Below, in pieces: positions 1 to 8,484 of a stretch of 64,000 nucleotides of DNA. The position numbers and the translations under genes were made by a program. Numbering within the stretch: the first letter of the stretch is position 1; every line of letters begins with the position of its first letter. Location: the NCBI GenBank assembly GCA_946403085.1, contig CAMIYM010000002.1, positions 1 to 64,000 of the forward strand, in the 5' to 3' direction. This stretch comes from an uncultured Clostridia bacterium (lineage in GTDB: Bacteria > Bacillota > Clostridia > Saccharofermentanales > Saccharofermentanaceae). The notes beneath the pieces were generated by a model. The model had not been told where the DNA came from. It was given only the letters and a program-made list of their open reading frames with translations, and made no database searches.

Positions 1-93
1 GCCTTCGAGTTTTTTGTAGTACTTATAATCCGGATTCGCAATTGATGTCATTCTTCCTATCCTTTCAAATATATATCCTGTTAATTGATCCAC
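1..93 (-). CDS. hypothetical protein, 5' end only (runs off the window)
   Basis: An open frame enters from position 93 and runs off the left edge. It begins with GTG at 93, preceded by AGGA at about nine bases, and an in-frame TAA lies just upstream. The 31 visible residues include the stretch TGYIFERIGRM and then PDYKYYKKLEG, which reads like normal protein. An in-frame ATG at 51 with its own AGGA is an alternative start. No family is recognised from so short a piece. Confidence 0.5.
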   Translation of the reverse strand, partial: MDQLTGYIFERIGRMTSIANPDYKYYKKLEG

Positions 94-175
94 TCGGGCT
101 TATCCTGGTAGCTTATCCTGTCTATTATCTGAACTAAGAGATCTCTCCCTCAGACAAGATAATTATAGCATTTGA

Positions 176-1099
176 TCATCCACGTTCCGGCTTCCGTATG
201 TTAAACACGATCAATGCGATTGCAGCGGCTCCTAATACTGCGGTTGTGATGATACTTGCTTCGATGCCGTACTTTCCGCCGTTTAATACATTGTCTCCGA
301 CAGAACTCATATCAAATACGGCAACATTGATCTCATCATTACCGCTCAGATTGAGTCCAAGGATGCTGTACAGAATATAGTTCCATATCGAATGCAGGCC
401 GCAGGCCGCCCAGATGCTTTTGAAACGGATAGTAAGAAGGGAGAAGATGACAGATATCAGGATAAGGTTGATAACTGCCGTTACTGCAATGGCAGGGGCA
501 CTGAAGTCCATGTTCCCGATATGAGGAATGGTAAATAAGGCAGTACTTACACCTACAGCGACAGGAATGGATTTCTTCTGCAAAAGCTGTTGAACGATAC
601 CTCTGCAGAGCACCTCTTCAAAGGCACCTTGAAAAATAAAAGCTCCGAGCATGAGGAATACCATCGCAGTGTCGATATTTCGGAAAACGCCGTTATACCT
701 TACCGCGCCGGTAAGAACTGCCAAAGCAACTGAAACAAGCAAAAGAAGTGTTCCTGCTCCGGCTCCTGCGAAATAGCTCCATGCAGGTCTCGCCAAGCCC
801 AGTTCTGCCAAAGTCTTTCTTTGAAACAGTTTCCAGAGAAGGATCATTATTCCTATCATGACGCCGTATCCGTAGTAAGTGATCAATGTAATCGTGATAT
901 CGCCGAACATCTCACCCTGCAGAGGGTTCTTACCGCAGGCAAAGTGTATCGCCAGGACTATGCCTTCGCCAACCAGTTCTGCACCGAACTTGAATACCCA
1001 GAAGATCAGGATGACCTTGATGACATACAATAATTTCGGCATGTCGGTCCGGTTATTGAACGGACTGATGTTTTTGATGAATTCTTTTATCTTATTCAT
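176..1099 (-). CDS. CPBP family intramembrane protease
   Basis: A 307-residue, highly hydrophobic protein of the CPBP (CAAX protease/bacteriocin-processing, Abi) family, which acts inside the cytoplasmic membrane. The family signature EExxxR is at E161, E162 and R166 (FEEVLCRG), followed by two later histidine motifs (FTIPHIGN and GLHSIWN). About eight membrane segments can be drawn. I start at ATG 1099, because AAGGAG lies six bases upstream; an upstream ATG at 1135 would add 12 charged residues without a site. Members act in bacteriocin self-immunity or protein maturation, but nothing here names the substrate. It is the first of three CPBP genes in the window. Confidence 0.85.
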   Translation of the reverse strand: MNKIKEFIKNISPFNNRTDMPKLLYVIKVILIFWVFKFGAELVGEGIVLAIHFACGKNPLQGEMFGDITITLITYYGYGVMIGIMILLWKLFQRKTLAELGLARPAWSYFAGAGAGTLLLLVSVALAVLTGAVRYNGVFRNIDTAMVFLMLGAFIFQGAFEEVLCRGIVQQLLQKKSIPVAVGVSTALFTIPHIGNMDFSAPAIAVTAVINLILISVIFSLLTIRFKSIWAACGLHSIWNYILYSILGLNLSGNDEINVAVFDMSSVGDNVLNGGKYGIEASIITTAVLGAAAIALIVFNIRKPERG

Positions 1100-1179
1100 G
1101 GATAACTCCTTTTTTGAGCGCATTAATACAAACAACGAAAACGCTGCTGTTTTTAGTGTCAGATTATTTGAGAATCAGA

Positions 1180-1560
1180 TCAGACGGGGAATCCGTTGAC
1201 CAGGAAATAAACCAGCATCGATACGAGATCTATGGCGAGCAAAATACCGAATCCTATGAGAAACCACTTAAGGGCAGTTTTCGCGCGCTTGCCATTCTTC
1301 TCTGTAAGGACCTTCTGATCGATAACATCAGCCATCGTCTTGTGATCATCAGACTTGACCGGCTCGATCCCTTTAAGAAGATAATCCGTAGTAACTTCGA
1401 AAATATCGCTCATGATCACGACTTTGTCGAGATCTGGGGTTGCCTGTTCACTTTCCCACTTAGAAACGGCCTGCCTTGATACACCGACCTTGTCAGCCAG
1501 TTCTTCCTGGGACATGCCTTTCGACTTTCTAAGGCTCTGTATTCTATCAGCAATCGTCAT
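1180..1560 (-). CDS. XRE family regulator with C-terminal membrane segment
   Basis: 126 residues. Residues 5-60 form a Cro/C1-type helix-turn-helix ([20 protein letters not shown] is the classic helix 2-3 stretch). A linker rich in Asp and Lys follows, and one hydrophobic segment near residues 100-120 probably anchors it in the membrane. The start has a near-perfect site, GGAGGTGATG. It lies 81 bases upstream of the CPBP gene on the same strand, so it may control that gene or share its transcript. Tethered XRE proteins of this kind are common in Clostridia; the signal is unknown. Confidence 0.85.
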   Translation of the reverse strand: MTIADRIQSLRKSKGMSQEELADKVGVSRQAVSKWESEQATPDLDKVVIMSDIFEVTTDYLLKGIEPVKSDDHKTMADVIDQKVLTEKNGKRAKTALKWFLIGFGILLAIDLVSMLVYFLVNGFPV

Positions 1561-1766
1561 TTACATCACCTCCGGGTTTTGATGGCTTGAGATTAGCAAA
1601 AATGCTCTTAACAAAACCACCAACCGGACCTTGAACTTTGTCAACCGGCAGTTGCAACCCAGTATTTTCAAGGTTTTCCTGTATCTTATACATTCTATCA
1701 CGGATTTTGGAGTTCGGTGCTTTTTCCTACACCTGCTGGTCCGGTTATTACATATAACTTAGCCAT
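1547..1766 (-). pseudogene. remnant of a P-loop ATPase/kinase gene
   Basis: An ATG at 1766, directly after the GNAT stop codon, opens a 22-codon frame with an intact Walker A motif (TGPAGVGKST) and then stops at TGA 1698. A second frame, shifted relative to the first, continues from about 1745 to a TGA at 1547-1549 and reads RDRMYKIQENLENTG and later GGFVKSIFANLKPS. Together they look like the head of a small nucleotide-binding protein broken by a frameshift, with most of the gene lost. The tail overlaps the first bases of the XRE gene. The P-loop is direct evidence; calling it a dead gene is inference. Confidence 0.5.
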
Positions 1767-1767
1767 A

Positions 1768-2238
1768 TTAAGTTCCTATTACCCTTCTTTTCTGATAAAA
1801 ATTGAACCCATCCTCTATCTTTATGATACGGTATCCTAATCTTTGGTAAAAAGCATTTGTCCGTTCATTCCAACAAGGTGTATCCAGATTAAACTCCGTA
1901 GCACAAGGAAACTTACTTTCTATGCATTCCATCAAGCGGATTCCGTAACCTTTTCTATGATAGGCGCTGTCAATAAAAATCCTGCCAATATATACGCTTC
2001 TTTGTGTTTCATCCGGGAACACAATGGCAGCTCCTACCAAATCTTTTTCTATCATTGCTTGATACAAATGCCCCTCCCGGGCCATTTGTTTATGCCATTC
2101 TATCGAATCGAATTCAGGCGGACAATCACCTTTTGTTCCTCCAACATTTACATCTGTTTCAAAAGCTCTGATAGACATATCTACGATTTTTTCTATCTGA
2201 TCTTCTTCTGCTTTGACAATATACATCCCGCTTTTCAT
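1768..2238 (-). CDS. GNAT family N-acetyltransferase
   Basis: 156 residues with the GNAT acetyl-CoA-binding motif A, IFIDSAYHRKGYG, and the C-terminal NERTNAFYQRLGYR helix typical of the fold. It transfers an acetyl group from acetyl-CoA to an amine; the substrate cannot be told. The length is normal for a single-domain GNAT. GGAGG lies about 13 bases before the ATG, rather far. The stop codon abuts the ATG of the P-loop remnant at 1766, suggesting the two were once translated together. Confidence 0.85.
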   Translation of the reverse strand: MKSGMYIVKAEEDQIEKIVDMSIRAFETDVNVGGTKGDCPPEFDSIEWHKQMAREGHLYQAMIEKDLVGAAIVFPDETQRSVYIGRIFIDSAYHRKGYGIRLMECIESKFPCATEFNLDTPCWNERTNAFYQRLGYRIIKIEDGFNFYQKRRVIGT

Positions 2239-2366
2239 AATTATCTTACATCCTCCGATTAGTCATAATCTATTATCCTGTCTATTAACTTAAACCTTGG
2301 AGATTCCTTCCAAAACAGCTGTTATAGAATTATTATCTGCTGATTATATTCTCTAATCCCTTCGGA

Positions 2367-3323
2367 TCAAAAACTGTATTTCTTACTGATCTCAAGATGC
2401 CCGCTAATCCTGTTGTAAACAAAAACATCTTTGCAAAACAAGAGATATGGTGTTTCTTTCCGGTTGCTTTCAAACATGTCTGAAGCCATTTTCAGAATCT
2501 TTTTCACAAGCTTCTTATCGCTTACTTTCGTGTACAAAACGATGTCCTTCGTCGGGGCGCATACGATCAGATCGTCGTTCAGGTCATCCGAGAGGTTTTT
2601 CCAGACATAGTCAAGGCATAAGCTTTCCGCTTCGAAATCCCCGCCTGCCAGGATGCCGTAAACACTGGGCTCTTTGGATTCACTCCATCTGTATTGAATA
2701 TCTCTGCAGAGATTATCAAAGGCCTTGTTCCACAGTTCCATGACATCAGCCCCGTCAGGCAGTTTGTCGTAAGTTATATAGGTTAGAACACTGCCCATAT
2801 CTTGAACAAGCATGCCGATAAAACTGTCCATTACGCGGATCATTACCATCTGATCCGGATAATCCGGAGCAGATGCATCCGGGGGCATCAATGATACCTG
2901 GTTTTGCGGATCTTTTGCCCAGTTCTTCTTTATTCTTGGATATATTTTCGTCTCGTCGAAAACAAAATCATCGCTGAATCCGTCTTCAAACGGACCGTCT
3001 TCAGATGAATGCGTCCATTCGATATCACAGATATCATCTTTTCCCTTAATGAAAGCACGCACGCGTTCAAGAAAATCAATGCAATACTTACTGTATGAAT
3101 ATTGTGCAATGATGCGGATCACGGGACGGAGTCCGGGCTTTGCCTCTTCGGCCTGTCCACTCGCGATGTAATTAAGATAATCATTGATCTTATCCTGGAG
3201 AATACGGCCGTGATCCTGACGGGTCGCAGGCTCCCATTTCATATCATCAAGGATCACCAGGACGTATTTGCCGTCTTCTTCCAATGTTATGTCTATAACT
3301 CCGCGATCTCTTACGTTTGACAT
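2367..3323 (-). CDS. hypothetical protein, DUF6572-like N-terminus, DUF1444-like C-terminus
   Basis: 318 residues. The first 60 (RGVIDITLEEDGKYVLVIL and then a W/HGRILQDKINDYLNYI stretch) resemble the small DUF6572 domain. The last 130 (GDFEAESLCLDYVWKN, and VYNRISGHLEIS near the end) resemble the DUF1444/UPF0354 family. Both assignments are from memory of these families and are tentative. There is no signal peptide or membrane segment, so it is probably cytoplasmic. I start at ATG 3323 because AGGA sits eight bases upstream, inside the longer frame that begins at 3338. The function is unknown. Confidence 0.7.
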   Translation of the reverse strand: MSNVRDRGVIDITLEEDGKYVLVILDDMKWEPATRQDHGRILQDKINDYLNYIASGQAEEAKPGLRPVIRIIAQYSYSKYCIDFLERVRAFIKGKDDICDIEWTHSSEDGPFEDGFSDDFVFDETKIYPRIKKNWAKDPQNQVSLMPPDASAPDYPDQMVMIRVMDSFIGMLVQDMGSVLTYITYDKLPDGADVMELWNKAFDNLCRDIQYRWSESKEPSVYGILAGGDFEAESLCLDYVWKNLSDDLNDDLIVCAPTKDIVLYTKVSDKKLVKKILKMASDMFESNRKETPYLLFCKDVFVYNRISGHLEISKKYSF

Positions 3324-3365
3324 ATTAATTATCCTCATTTATGCTGATGACTATTTGTTTCATTA

Positions 3366-3440
3366 TACAATACGGGTCGGACTACTCCCGGCCCGTATGG
3401 CTATTCAAAAGTCTTTTCTACAAGATTATAGCAACTCATG
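3366..3440 (-). pseudogene. 3' relic of an L7/L12-like-domain gene, with hairpin
   Basis: Read on the minus strand, 3402-3425 encodes NLVEKTFE followed by TAG, closely matching the DLVERYFE-TAG end of the 9941-10834 gene. The match continues past the stop: here a hairpin with arms ATACGGGCCGG and CCGACCCGTAT (3370-3398), there GCCGGGA/TCCCGGC (9915-9932), in the same relative place. Upstream the frame breaks. This looks like the leftover tail of a lost paralog together with its hairpin. Confidence 0.45.
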
Positions 3441-3467
3441 TCCAAAAGACTTAACATAATTATTCCA

Positions 3468-3476
3468 TGCTATAAT
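3468..3476 (+). promoter_or_regulatory. extended -10 promoter of the acyltransferase gene
   Basis: TGC followed by a perfect TATAAT (3471-3476), an extended -10 element, about 50 bases before the start of the plus-strand acyltransferase gene. A TTAACA at 3451 is too close to be an ideal -35, but an extended -10 can work without one. Confidence 0.5.
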
Positions 3477-3527
3477 TTGATAAAACTGATTTTCGTACGG
3501 TTAATGCTCAGTTAAAAACCGTATAAG

Positions 3528-4640
3528 ATGATTATGTCTGAACTAACGATAATAAACAGCAAAAAGACAACCTACATTGAAATACTAAGAATTATCGCAA
3601 TACTGCTGGTGATATTTAATCACACTCTTAATTATGGCTATATGCATTTTACGACATATGAGGTCGGATCAGCTCCGTATTGGTTCTTTATGCCTTTCTC
3701 TGTTATGACCGGTATTAATACCCCGATATTCTTAATGATTTCCGGTATGTTGCTGTTGGGAAAGCAGGAAGAAACTTTTTCATATGTTTTAAAGAAAAGA
3801 ATCCCCAAATATTTAGTTGCCCTGTTTCTCTATTCATTGTTTTACTATCTTTGTGATATCGAATTTCGCCTTAATGATTTTTCTTGTAAAGATTTTTTTA
3901 CCGGATTATATTCCGGCACTATTTCCGTACCCGCTTGGTTTTTGTATCTGTATTTGGCTTTTCTGCTCATTCTGCCAGTCTTGAGAAAGGTTGCCAGGAA
4001 TATGAACGGAAAAGAGTTCCTGTATATTGCCGTAATCTATTTGGTATTCCAAGCGCTTCTGCCGATCTTACAGTTTCTCATTGGAGGAGAACAATTAACT
4101 GTCAACACCGATATCAGACCTTTGCCAATCCTGTATATGGCCTTCATTTGTCCTGTTACCGGATACTATTTGGGGGTAGTTCTTAAAGAGATCAAAAGCA
4201 AGCAATTATTGATATTCTTTTTTCTATTTGTACTCTCTGTCTTACTGACATGCTTTATGACTCATTATATGATTTCTACGACTAATAGAACAGACCCGGT
4301 ATCGATTGAGTATTTCTATGAGACGACCCGTGTGTTCAGGGCTGCCTTCATTTTTCTTTTGATCAGAAAAGTTTTTGAAGGAAAAGAAATTCCGAACAGC
4401 ATAAATAATCTGATTTTACTTGCCGGAAGCTCTGTGTTCGGAATATACCTTCTCGAGCAATTCTTCAGAGTAATTCTGTTCTCTATATACATTAAGTTAA
4501 GTTCGGTTATTCCGTGTTTCCTTGCAGTTCTTGTTTATGTGCTGAGTGTTTTTATTTTCTGCTTGATAACTGTATTGTTGTTCAAGCTACCATTTTTTCT
4601 GATAAGAACACAGTCTTTAGGCAAAAGAAAACACCGTTGA
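3528..4640 (+). CDS. acyltransferase 3 family membrane protein
   Basis: 370 residues, about ten membrane segments. The start YIEILRIIAILLVIFNH is the hallmark of the acyltransferase-3 (OafA/WecH/NodX-like) family, with the catalytic His in the FNH motif near residue 26. Members O-acetylate sugars, polysaccharides or peptidoglycan precursors at the membrane. There is no convincing ribosome site; ATG 3528 and ATG 3534 are both possible. It is a single-gene unit with its own promoter, with no polysaccharide genes nearby. Acceptor unknown. Confidence 0.85.
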   Translation: MIMSELTIINSKKTTYIEILRIIAILLVIFNHTLNYGYMHFTTYEVGSAPYWFFMPFSVMTGINTPIFLMISGMLLLGKQEETFSYVLKKRIPKYLVALFLYSLFYYLCDIEFRLNDFSCKDFFTGLYSGTISVPAWFLYLYLAFLLILPVLRKVARNMNGKEFLYIAVIYLVFQALLPILQFLIGGEQLTVNTDIRPLPILYMAFICPVTGYYLGVVLKEIKSKQLLIFFFLFVLSVLLTCFMTHYMISTTNRTDPVSIEYFYETTRVFRAAFIFLLIRKVFEGKEIPNSINNLILLAGSSVFGIYLLEQFFRVILFSIYIKLSSVIPCFLAVLVYVLSVFIFCLITVLLFKLPFFLIRTQSLGKRKHR

Positions 4641-4734
4641 TAACTATTTCTTCAAGATAATAATGCATACAGTGACCTTCAATATCATATAATATGGAAA
4701 AGGAATTGGTTGTATTATCTGATTGGAGGTACAG

Positions 4735-5538
4735 ATGGGCAGAAATCCCATGCTAAAAATTTTAGGCGAGGTGTGGATCCTGGTGCCATGTGCGATCTAT
4801 GTGATCGCAAATGGGATATACAACAGAGTGTTCCCCGGCCTTGACCCGATAAACGCAACCGTTTACATAGTGGCAGGATTTTTGTTTATTCCGAGCAATA
4901 TTCAGGCTCCCAGGACGTATGCACTGTCAGAAATCCGCCGTTACGGCGCGTCCGAAATGCCTGTATTCAGCAGAAAATATACCCATAAAAGAGCAGGCAG
5001 TAATTTTACCTGGGCCGGCATAGACGAGAAGTGTTACCGCATAGCATTTTCCGCTTCGGAGCAGGGCACGAGAAACGGCCAGGAAGTCTTAAATGTCATG
5101 AAGAGCAAGCCATGGATCATATGGCTTCAACCGAGTTCATGGCTTGCTATATATACCGCAATCCTCGTCCTGAATGTTTTTTTAGATAATGCCGTTTCTT
5201 CGCTTTTCGCCAGCATGGGCACAGATACAGGATTAAGAGAAATCGTATTCTACCTGCCATGTATACTGGCATTCGCATGCCCGGTCTTAAGCATTATCTT
5301 CGTCATTGTCAGGGACAATATTCTCTATGAATGCGCTGTAAATTTGGCAAATGAGATCGAGGCAGATCTGATTGCAAAGGCAGGCTCTCCCATGAAGTGT
5401 TACCGCAATGTCTGCCCCAACTGCGGTGCCACCTCAACATCATCACTTAAGCAATGCAACATCTGCGGAACATCTCTGGAAGTTTTGGATTCTACCATGG
5501 GTCCTGGCACATTTAAGTTCGTTAGAGACGACGACTAA
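4735..5538 (+). CDS. membrane protein with C-terminal zinc ribbon
   Basis: 267 residues: two hydrophobic segments in the first 50 residues, a cytoplasmic-looking stretch, two more hydrophobic segments near 145-200, then a C-terminal zinc ribbon (CPNCGA and CNICGT). The start at ATG 4735 is set by GGAGG six bases upstream; a TTG at 4723 opens the same frame but has no site. A perfect TATAAT at 4689-4694 may be its promoter. No family recognised. It is one of at least seven zinc-ribbon proteins in this window, most of them membrane-bound. Confidence 0.7.
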   Translation: MGRNPMLKILGEVWILVPCAIYVIANGIYNRVFPGLDPINATVYIVAGFLFIPSNIQAPRTYALSEIRRYGASEMPVFSRKYTHKRAGSNFTWAGIDEKCYRIAFSASEQGTRNGQEVLNVMKSKPWIIWLQPSSWLAIYTAILVLNVFLDNAVSSLFASMGTDTGLREIVFYLPCILAFACPVLSIIFVIVRDNILYECAVNLANEIEADLIAKAGSPMKCYRNVCPNCGATSTSSLKQCNICGTSLEVLDSTMGPGTFKFVRDDD

Positions 5539-5609
5539 CATCCCCGATAATGTTTCCGTGCCGGCTTTCCGCCCATCATAAATCACATGCCTCAAAACGA
5601 TGTTTTCGT

Positions 5610-6257
5610 TTAATTAGTTCCTGATTTTGCAGCATAATAGCCTACTATACGGCCGACTGCCACGATATTGCCTGTATTCCCTTCTGCATCCGTATCAAGG
5701 CTGTCCATGAATCCCTGGAGATTCAGAGCCCGATCTCCGATGCTGCCCTTGACTCTTTCCACAGGTGCTTTGAGAGCGAAAACATAGATGTTGTACTGAT
5801 TTGTTGATCCCGACGGCGGATTAGGTCCGACGTAATCGGCGTTAAGCGTATCACTTGGAGAGGAGGCAGAAGTTGCCCAGCCCTGAGGAAGCTTTGTCTC
5901 GGTGATACCTTCAGACTTCCAATGGATGATGTTTGCTGCGGTCAGGTCGACCATATAGATAACATAAGTGGTGGCGCCTTCAACGGGCTCCCAGGAGAGT
6001 TGCGGAGAGGCATTCCCGCCTTGGAATGCACAGGCTTCGCTCCAATTCTTGCCTTCAAGGCTCTCTGAGGTGACCTTAAAGGCCGGATAAGCGCTGACGA
6101 ATCTGTCATCACTGTTATCAGCCGGTTCTTCAGCCGGTGCAGTGGTTGTGACTTCGGTATTCTCGGTTGCTGCAGTCGACGGAGCGGGTTCTTTCGCACA
6201 GGCAGCTATGCCCATAGCGAGTGTTCCGATAAGGATGATTGATAGAAATTTGCGCAT
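5610..6257 (-). CDS. PEBP-like (YbhB/YbcL, Raf kinase inhibitor-like) lipoprotein
   Basis: 215 residues. The N-terminal signal ends in a lipobox (GIAAC, Cys 20), so it should be a lipid-anchored surface protein, followed by a Thr/Glu/Pro-rich linker. The rest has the phosphatidylethanolamine-binding protein layout: GGNASPQLSW, then MVDLTAANIIHW, then YVGPNPPSG and a final YNIYVFALK. The usual DPDAP loop is changed to DLTAAN and the usual His after PPSG is missing, so the ligand pocket may differ. AAGGAG lies seven bases before the ATG. PEBP proteins bind small anions or lipids; the role here is unknown. Confidence 0.8.
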   Translation of the reverse strand: MRKFLSIILIGTLAMGIAACAKEPAPSTAATENTEVTTTAPAEEPADNSDDRFVSAYPAFKVTSESLEGKNWSEACAFQGGNASPQLSWEPVEGATTYVIYMVDLTAANIIHWKSEGITETKLPQGWATSASSPSDTLNADYVGPNPPSGSTNQYNIYVFALKAPVERVKGSIGDRALNLQGFMDSLDTDAEGNTGNIVAVGRIVGYYAAKSGTN

Positions 6258-6336
6258 ATTGTTTCTCCTTAAAGATGGTAAAAAACTGACAGTATTATGA
6301 TACTACACATTCACTTCTTATATCCTGACAACAATG

Positions 6337-6364
6337 AAAAAGAGTCAGGATTGCTCCTGACTCT
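6337..6364 (-). terminator. intrinsic terminator of the ECF-1 operon
   Basis: A perfect ten-base-pair stem (AGAGTCAGGA at 6341-6350 with TCCTGACTCT at 6355-6364) with a four-base loop, followed on the minus strand by TTTTC. It sits a few bases after the stop of the anti-sigma-like gene. Confidence 0.8.
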
Positions 6365-6371
6365 TTCTCTA

Positions 6372-7307
6372 TCACATCTTATCGAAGTAGAACGAATCTG
6401 CGATATCCTTAATATCTTTGTCCGTGTAATCATTCGGATTGCCATCGTAATCAAACGGCATGATATTTATCACCACAAAGCTGTTTTTGAGGTTTGCCGT
6501 GATGAAGGTTCTTCTCCTGCCTCTGACGTCTTTACCCTCTGAGATCGTGACCGGAATTCCACTCTTTGTCGTATATGTGTACTCTTCAAAGCCTTTATTG
6601 GTTCCGACATTGATTGTTACAGTATCGAAATAACCTCTCACACATCTTCTTATCTGGAAATTGTACTTGTTTTTATAAAGTGCATCCATCTGGAACGTTC
6701 CGTCATCGTAGAAGTATGCGCCGCCGGTAATGTTGTCATTAAAGATATCTCCGACCTTTTCCTCGAGCCTTTTCTCATCACCATCGTCAAAGCCCGTATG
6801 AAGCTTAAGATTGTATTTTGCCGTTATCTCATCGACCTTATCAGCCATCTCCTGCGAGTAAATAAGATATGAACCATACTTTTCCCCAAATGGATCTACA
6901 CCTGTGCGCTTTTGTTCCGCATCAGCTTTATCCAGGATCTTCCCGTCACGGTCGTAGCTTTGCTCGAATTTGTTCCACTCGGCAGATGCCTTGTATTCAG
7001 GCGTATCAGGATATCCCTGCAGCGACCATTCCTCGCGAGGAGGCATTGAATTCTTAATGTCTTCTTCGATCGACGGTCCCCATGAACTTCTTTCAAAGGA
7101 TAAAGGTCCTATTCCTCCAGTGATAGCAGCATAGGCAGTAGCACCCATCGCTGACACTACTGCCGCGACCAGAACAGTCGTTACGACTTTTTTCTTCACA
7201 TTATGCCTGGGTAATTCTGTAGTTTTAGCGGTTGAAGACATAAGCTTTTCGCGCATTTCCGCTTTTCTTGCCACATCCATTTTTATCTTATCTGTAGTAT
7301 CTCTCAT
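6372..7307 (-). CDS. anti-sigma-like membrane protein (partner of ECF sigma 1)
   Basis: 311 residues with a short basic cytoplasmic N-terminus (1-38), one membrane segment (about 41-60) and a 250-residue extracytoplasmic domain with no recognised family. This is the layout of DUF4179-like/anti-sigma proteins encoded after ECF sigma factors. Its ATG overlaps the end of the sigma gene by four bases and has GGAGG seven bases upstream, so the two are co-translated. The presumed role is to hold the sigma factor at the membrane until an envelope signal arrives. That role rests on context and topology. Confidence 0.7.
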   Translation of the reverse strand: MRDTTDKIKMDVARKAEMREKLMSSTAKTTELPRHNVKKKVVTTVLVAAVVSAMGATAYAAITGGIGPLSFERSSWGPSIEEDIKNSMPPREEWSLQGYPDTPEYKASAEWNKFEQSYDRDGKILDKADAEQKRTGVDPFGEKYGSYLIYSQEMADKVDEITAKYNLKLHTGFDDGDEKRLEEKVGDIFNDNITGGAYFYDDGTFQMDALYKNKYNFQIRRCVRGYFDTVTINVGTNKGFEEYTYTTKSGIPVTISEGKDVRGRRRTFITANLKNSFVVINIMPFDYDGNPNDYTDKDIKDIADSFYFDKM

Positions 7308-7783
7308 AAATATTCCTCCAATCCTATCCTCATCTTTGCTTTGCCCCTGTTGATCCTTACTGCAACGGCTGATTCGGATATCTTCAGTATTCCTGCGATA
7401 TCTTTGTATGAGTAACCCGCATAATAGTGCAGGTAGATTGGCATCCTGAACTGACCGTCCAGGTTCATGAGTTCATCATATACTGCCTTGTTTCTCTCAT
7501 TGAAATCATCGAAATACTGCAGCTCATTTTCCGCAGACTCAAGATCAACGTCTTTCTGGCGGGATGCTGATCTGAAATAATCTCTGCAGCTGTTGGCCGT
7601 CATGGTGAAAAGATAAGTCTTTTCCTTACCGGGTTTAGTAGCCACTCTTTCGTCAAGAAGTTTTAAAAACACATCCTGAACAATGTCTTCAGCGTCGTGC
7701 TTGGAACCCGTGTAGTAAACGGCAAATCTGTATAGATCATCAGCATAAACATCAAATAATCTGACTACATCTTCATTTTTCAA
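7304..7783 (-). CDS. ECF-type RNA polymerase sigma factor 1
   Basis: About 159 residues with both ECF regions: sigma-2 (DLYRFAVYYTGSKHDAEDIVQDVF) and sigma-4 (YAGYSYKDIAGILKISESAV, the -35-reading helix-turn-helix). It directs RNA polymerase to a small regulon, usually including its own operon. I start at TTG 7783, which has CCGGAGG eight bases upstream and begins the conserved part; the longer frame starts at GTG 7816 without a good site. The four-base overlap with the next gene marks a sigma/anti-sigma operon. Confidence 0.85.
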   Translation of the reverse strand: MKNEDVVRLFDVYADDLYRFAVYYTGSKHDAEDIVQDVFLKLLDERVATKPGKEKTYLFTMTANSCRDYFRSASRQKDVDLESAENELQYFDDFNERNKAVYDELMNLDGQFRMPIYLHYYAGYSYKDIAGILKISESAVAVRINRGKAKMRIGLEEYL

Positions 7784-7891
7784 ATTCTTTGCCTCCGGTG
7801 TTATTTGAGATCTCACCTATATGACGGATCAGAACACCATTTTCTTACAACCCACGATGTCCTCTTGATTATCAGGTATCACAAGCAGATT

Positions 7892-8440
7892 CTAATAATA
7901 CAGTTGAACATATTTCTGTATTACCTTATTACTCCATATATGTGCTTCTATATACCTTTCCGGGCCATACCTTCCATCGTCATTCCATTCCTGCGGCATA
8001 CCATATTTCTTAATTATTTCCAGGATTTCATCATACATATAGACCTTTTTCCTGTACTCTTTGCCATCATTCACTTTATCGCTGAATGTAGGCATTGAGT
8101 CACCATAAGTAAATGAGACCGTCCGCAGATCAAACTCCTCTACCGGTATTTTTATATATCTGCACTCTTCGTACCATGTTGATAACCACGGGCTGAATTC
8201 CAGAACCATATAATGAGGCGAATCTATCTCTATAATTCCACCCTTTTTCGCGAATGCCTCCCGAAGCATCCGCTCACAGTTATGCCGGTATTGCACGTAT
8301 TTATCATGTCTTAACGCACATTGAGAATTAGGGCGTTCTTTTTTTATCTTCTCAATAACTTCTCTGGCTTCATCCTGAGATATGGAAGTCAGACTTCTAA
8401 AAGGGCCTGACCTGGCATCATAAAAATGGTATAGATCCAT
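7892..8440 (-). CDS. hypothetical protein
   Basis: 182 residues, rich in charged and aromatic residues (several Tyr-Tyr and Arg-Tyr pairs), without signal peptide, membrane segment or Cys motif, so probably cytoplasmic. AGGGGA lies a few bases before the ATG. It begins MDLYHFYDARSGPFRSL and has a helical stretch near residues 22-35. I do not recognise a family. It lies between ECF sigma 1 and a CPBP gene on the same strand. Confidence 0.65.
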   Translation of the reverse strand: MDLYHFYDARSGPFRSLTSISQDEAREVIEKIKKERPNSQCALRHDKYVQYRHNCERMLREAFAKKGGIIEIDSPHYMVLEFSPWLSTWYEECRYIKIPVEEFDLRTVSFTYGDSMPTFSDKVNDGKEYRKKVYMYDEILEIIKKYGMPQEWNDDGRYGPERYIEAHIWSNKVIQKYVQLYY

Positions 8441-8484
8441 AATTTCCCCTATCCGTCTCTCAAATCCTCATAACATACATTTGT

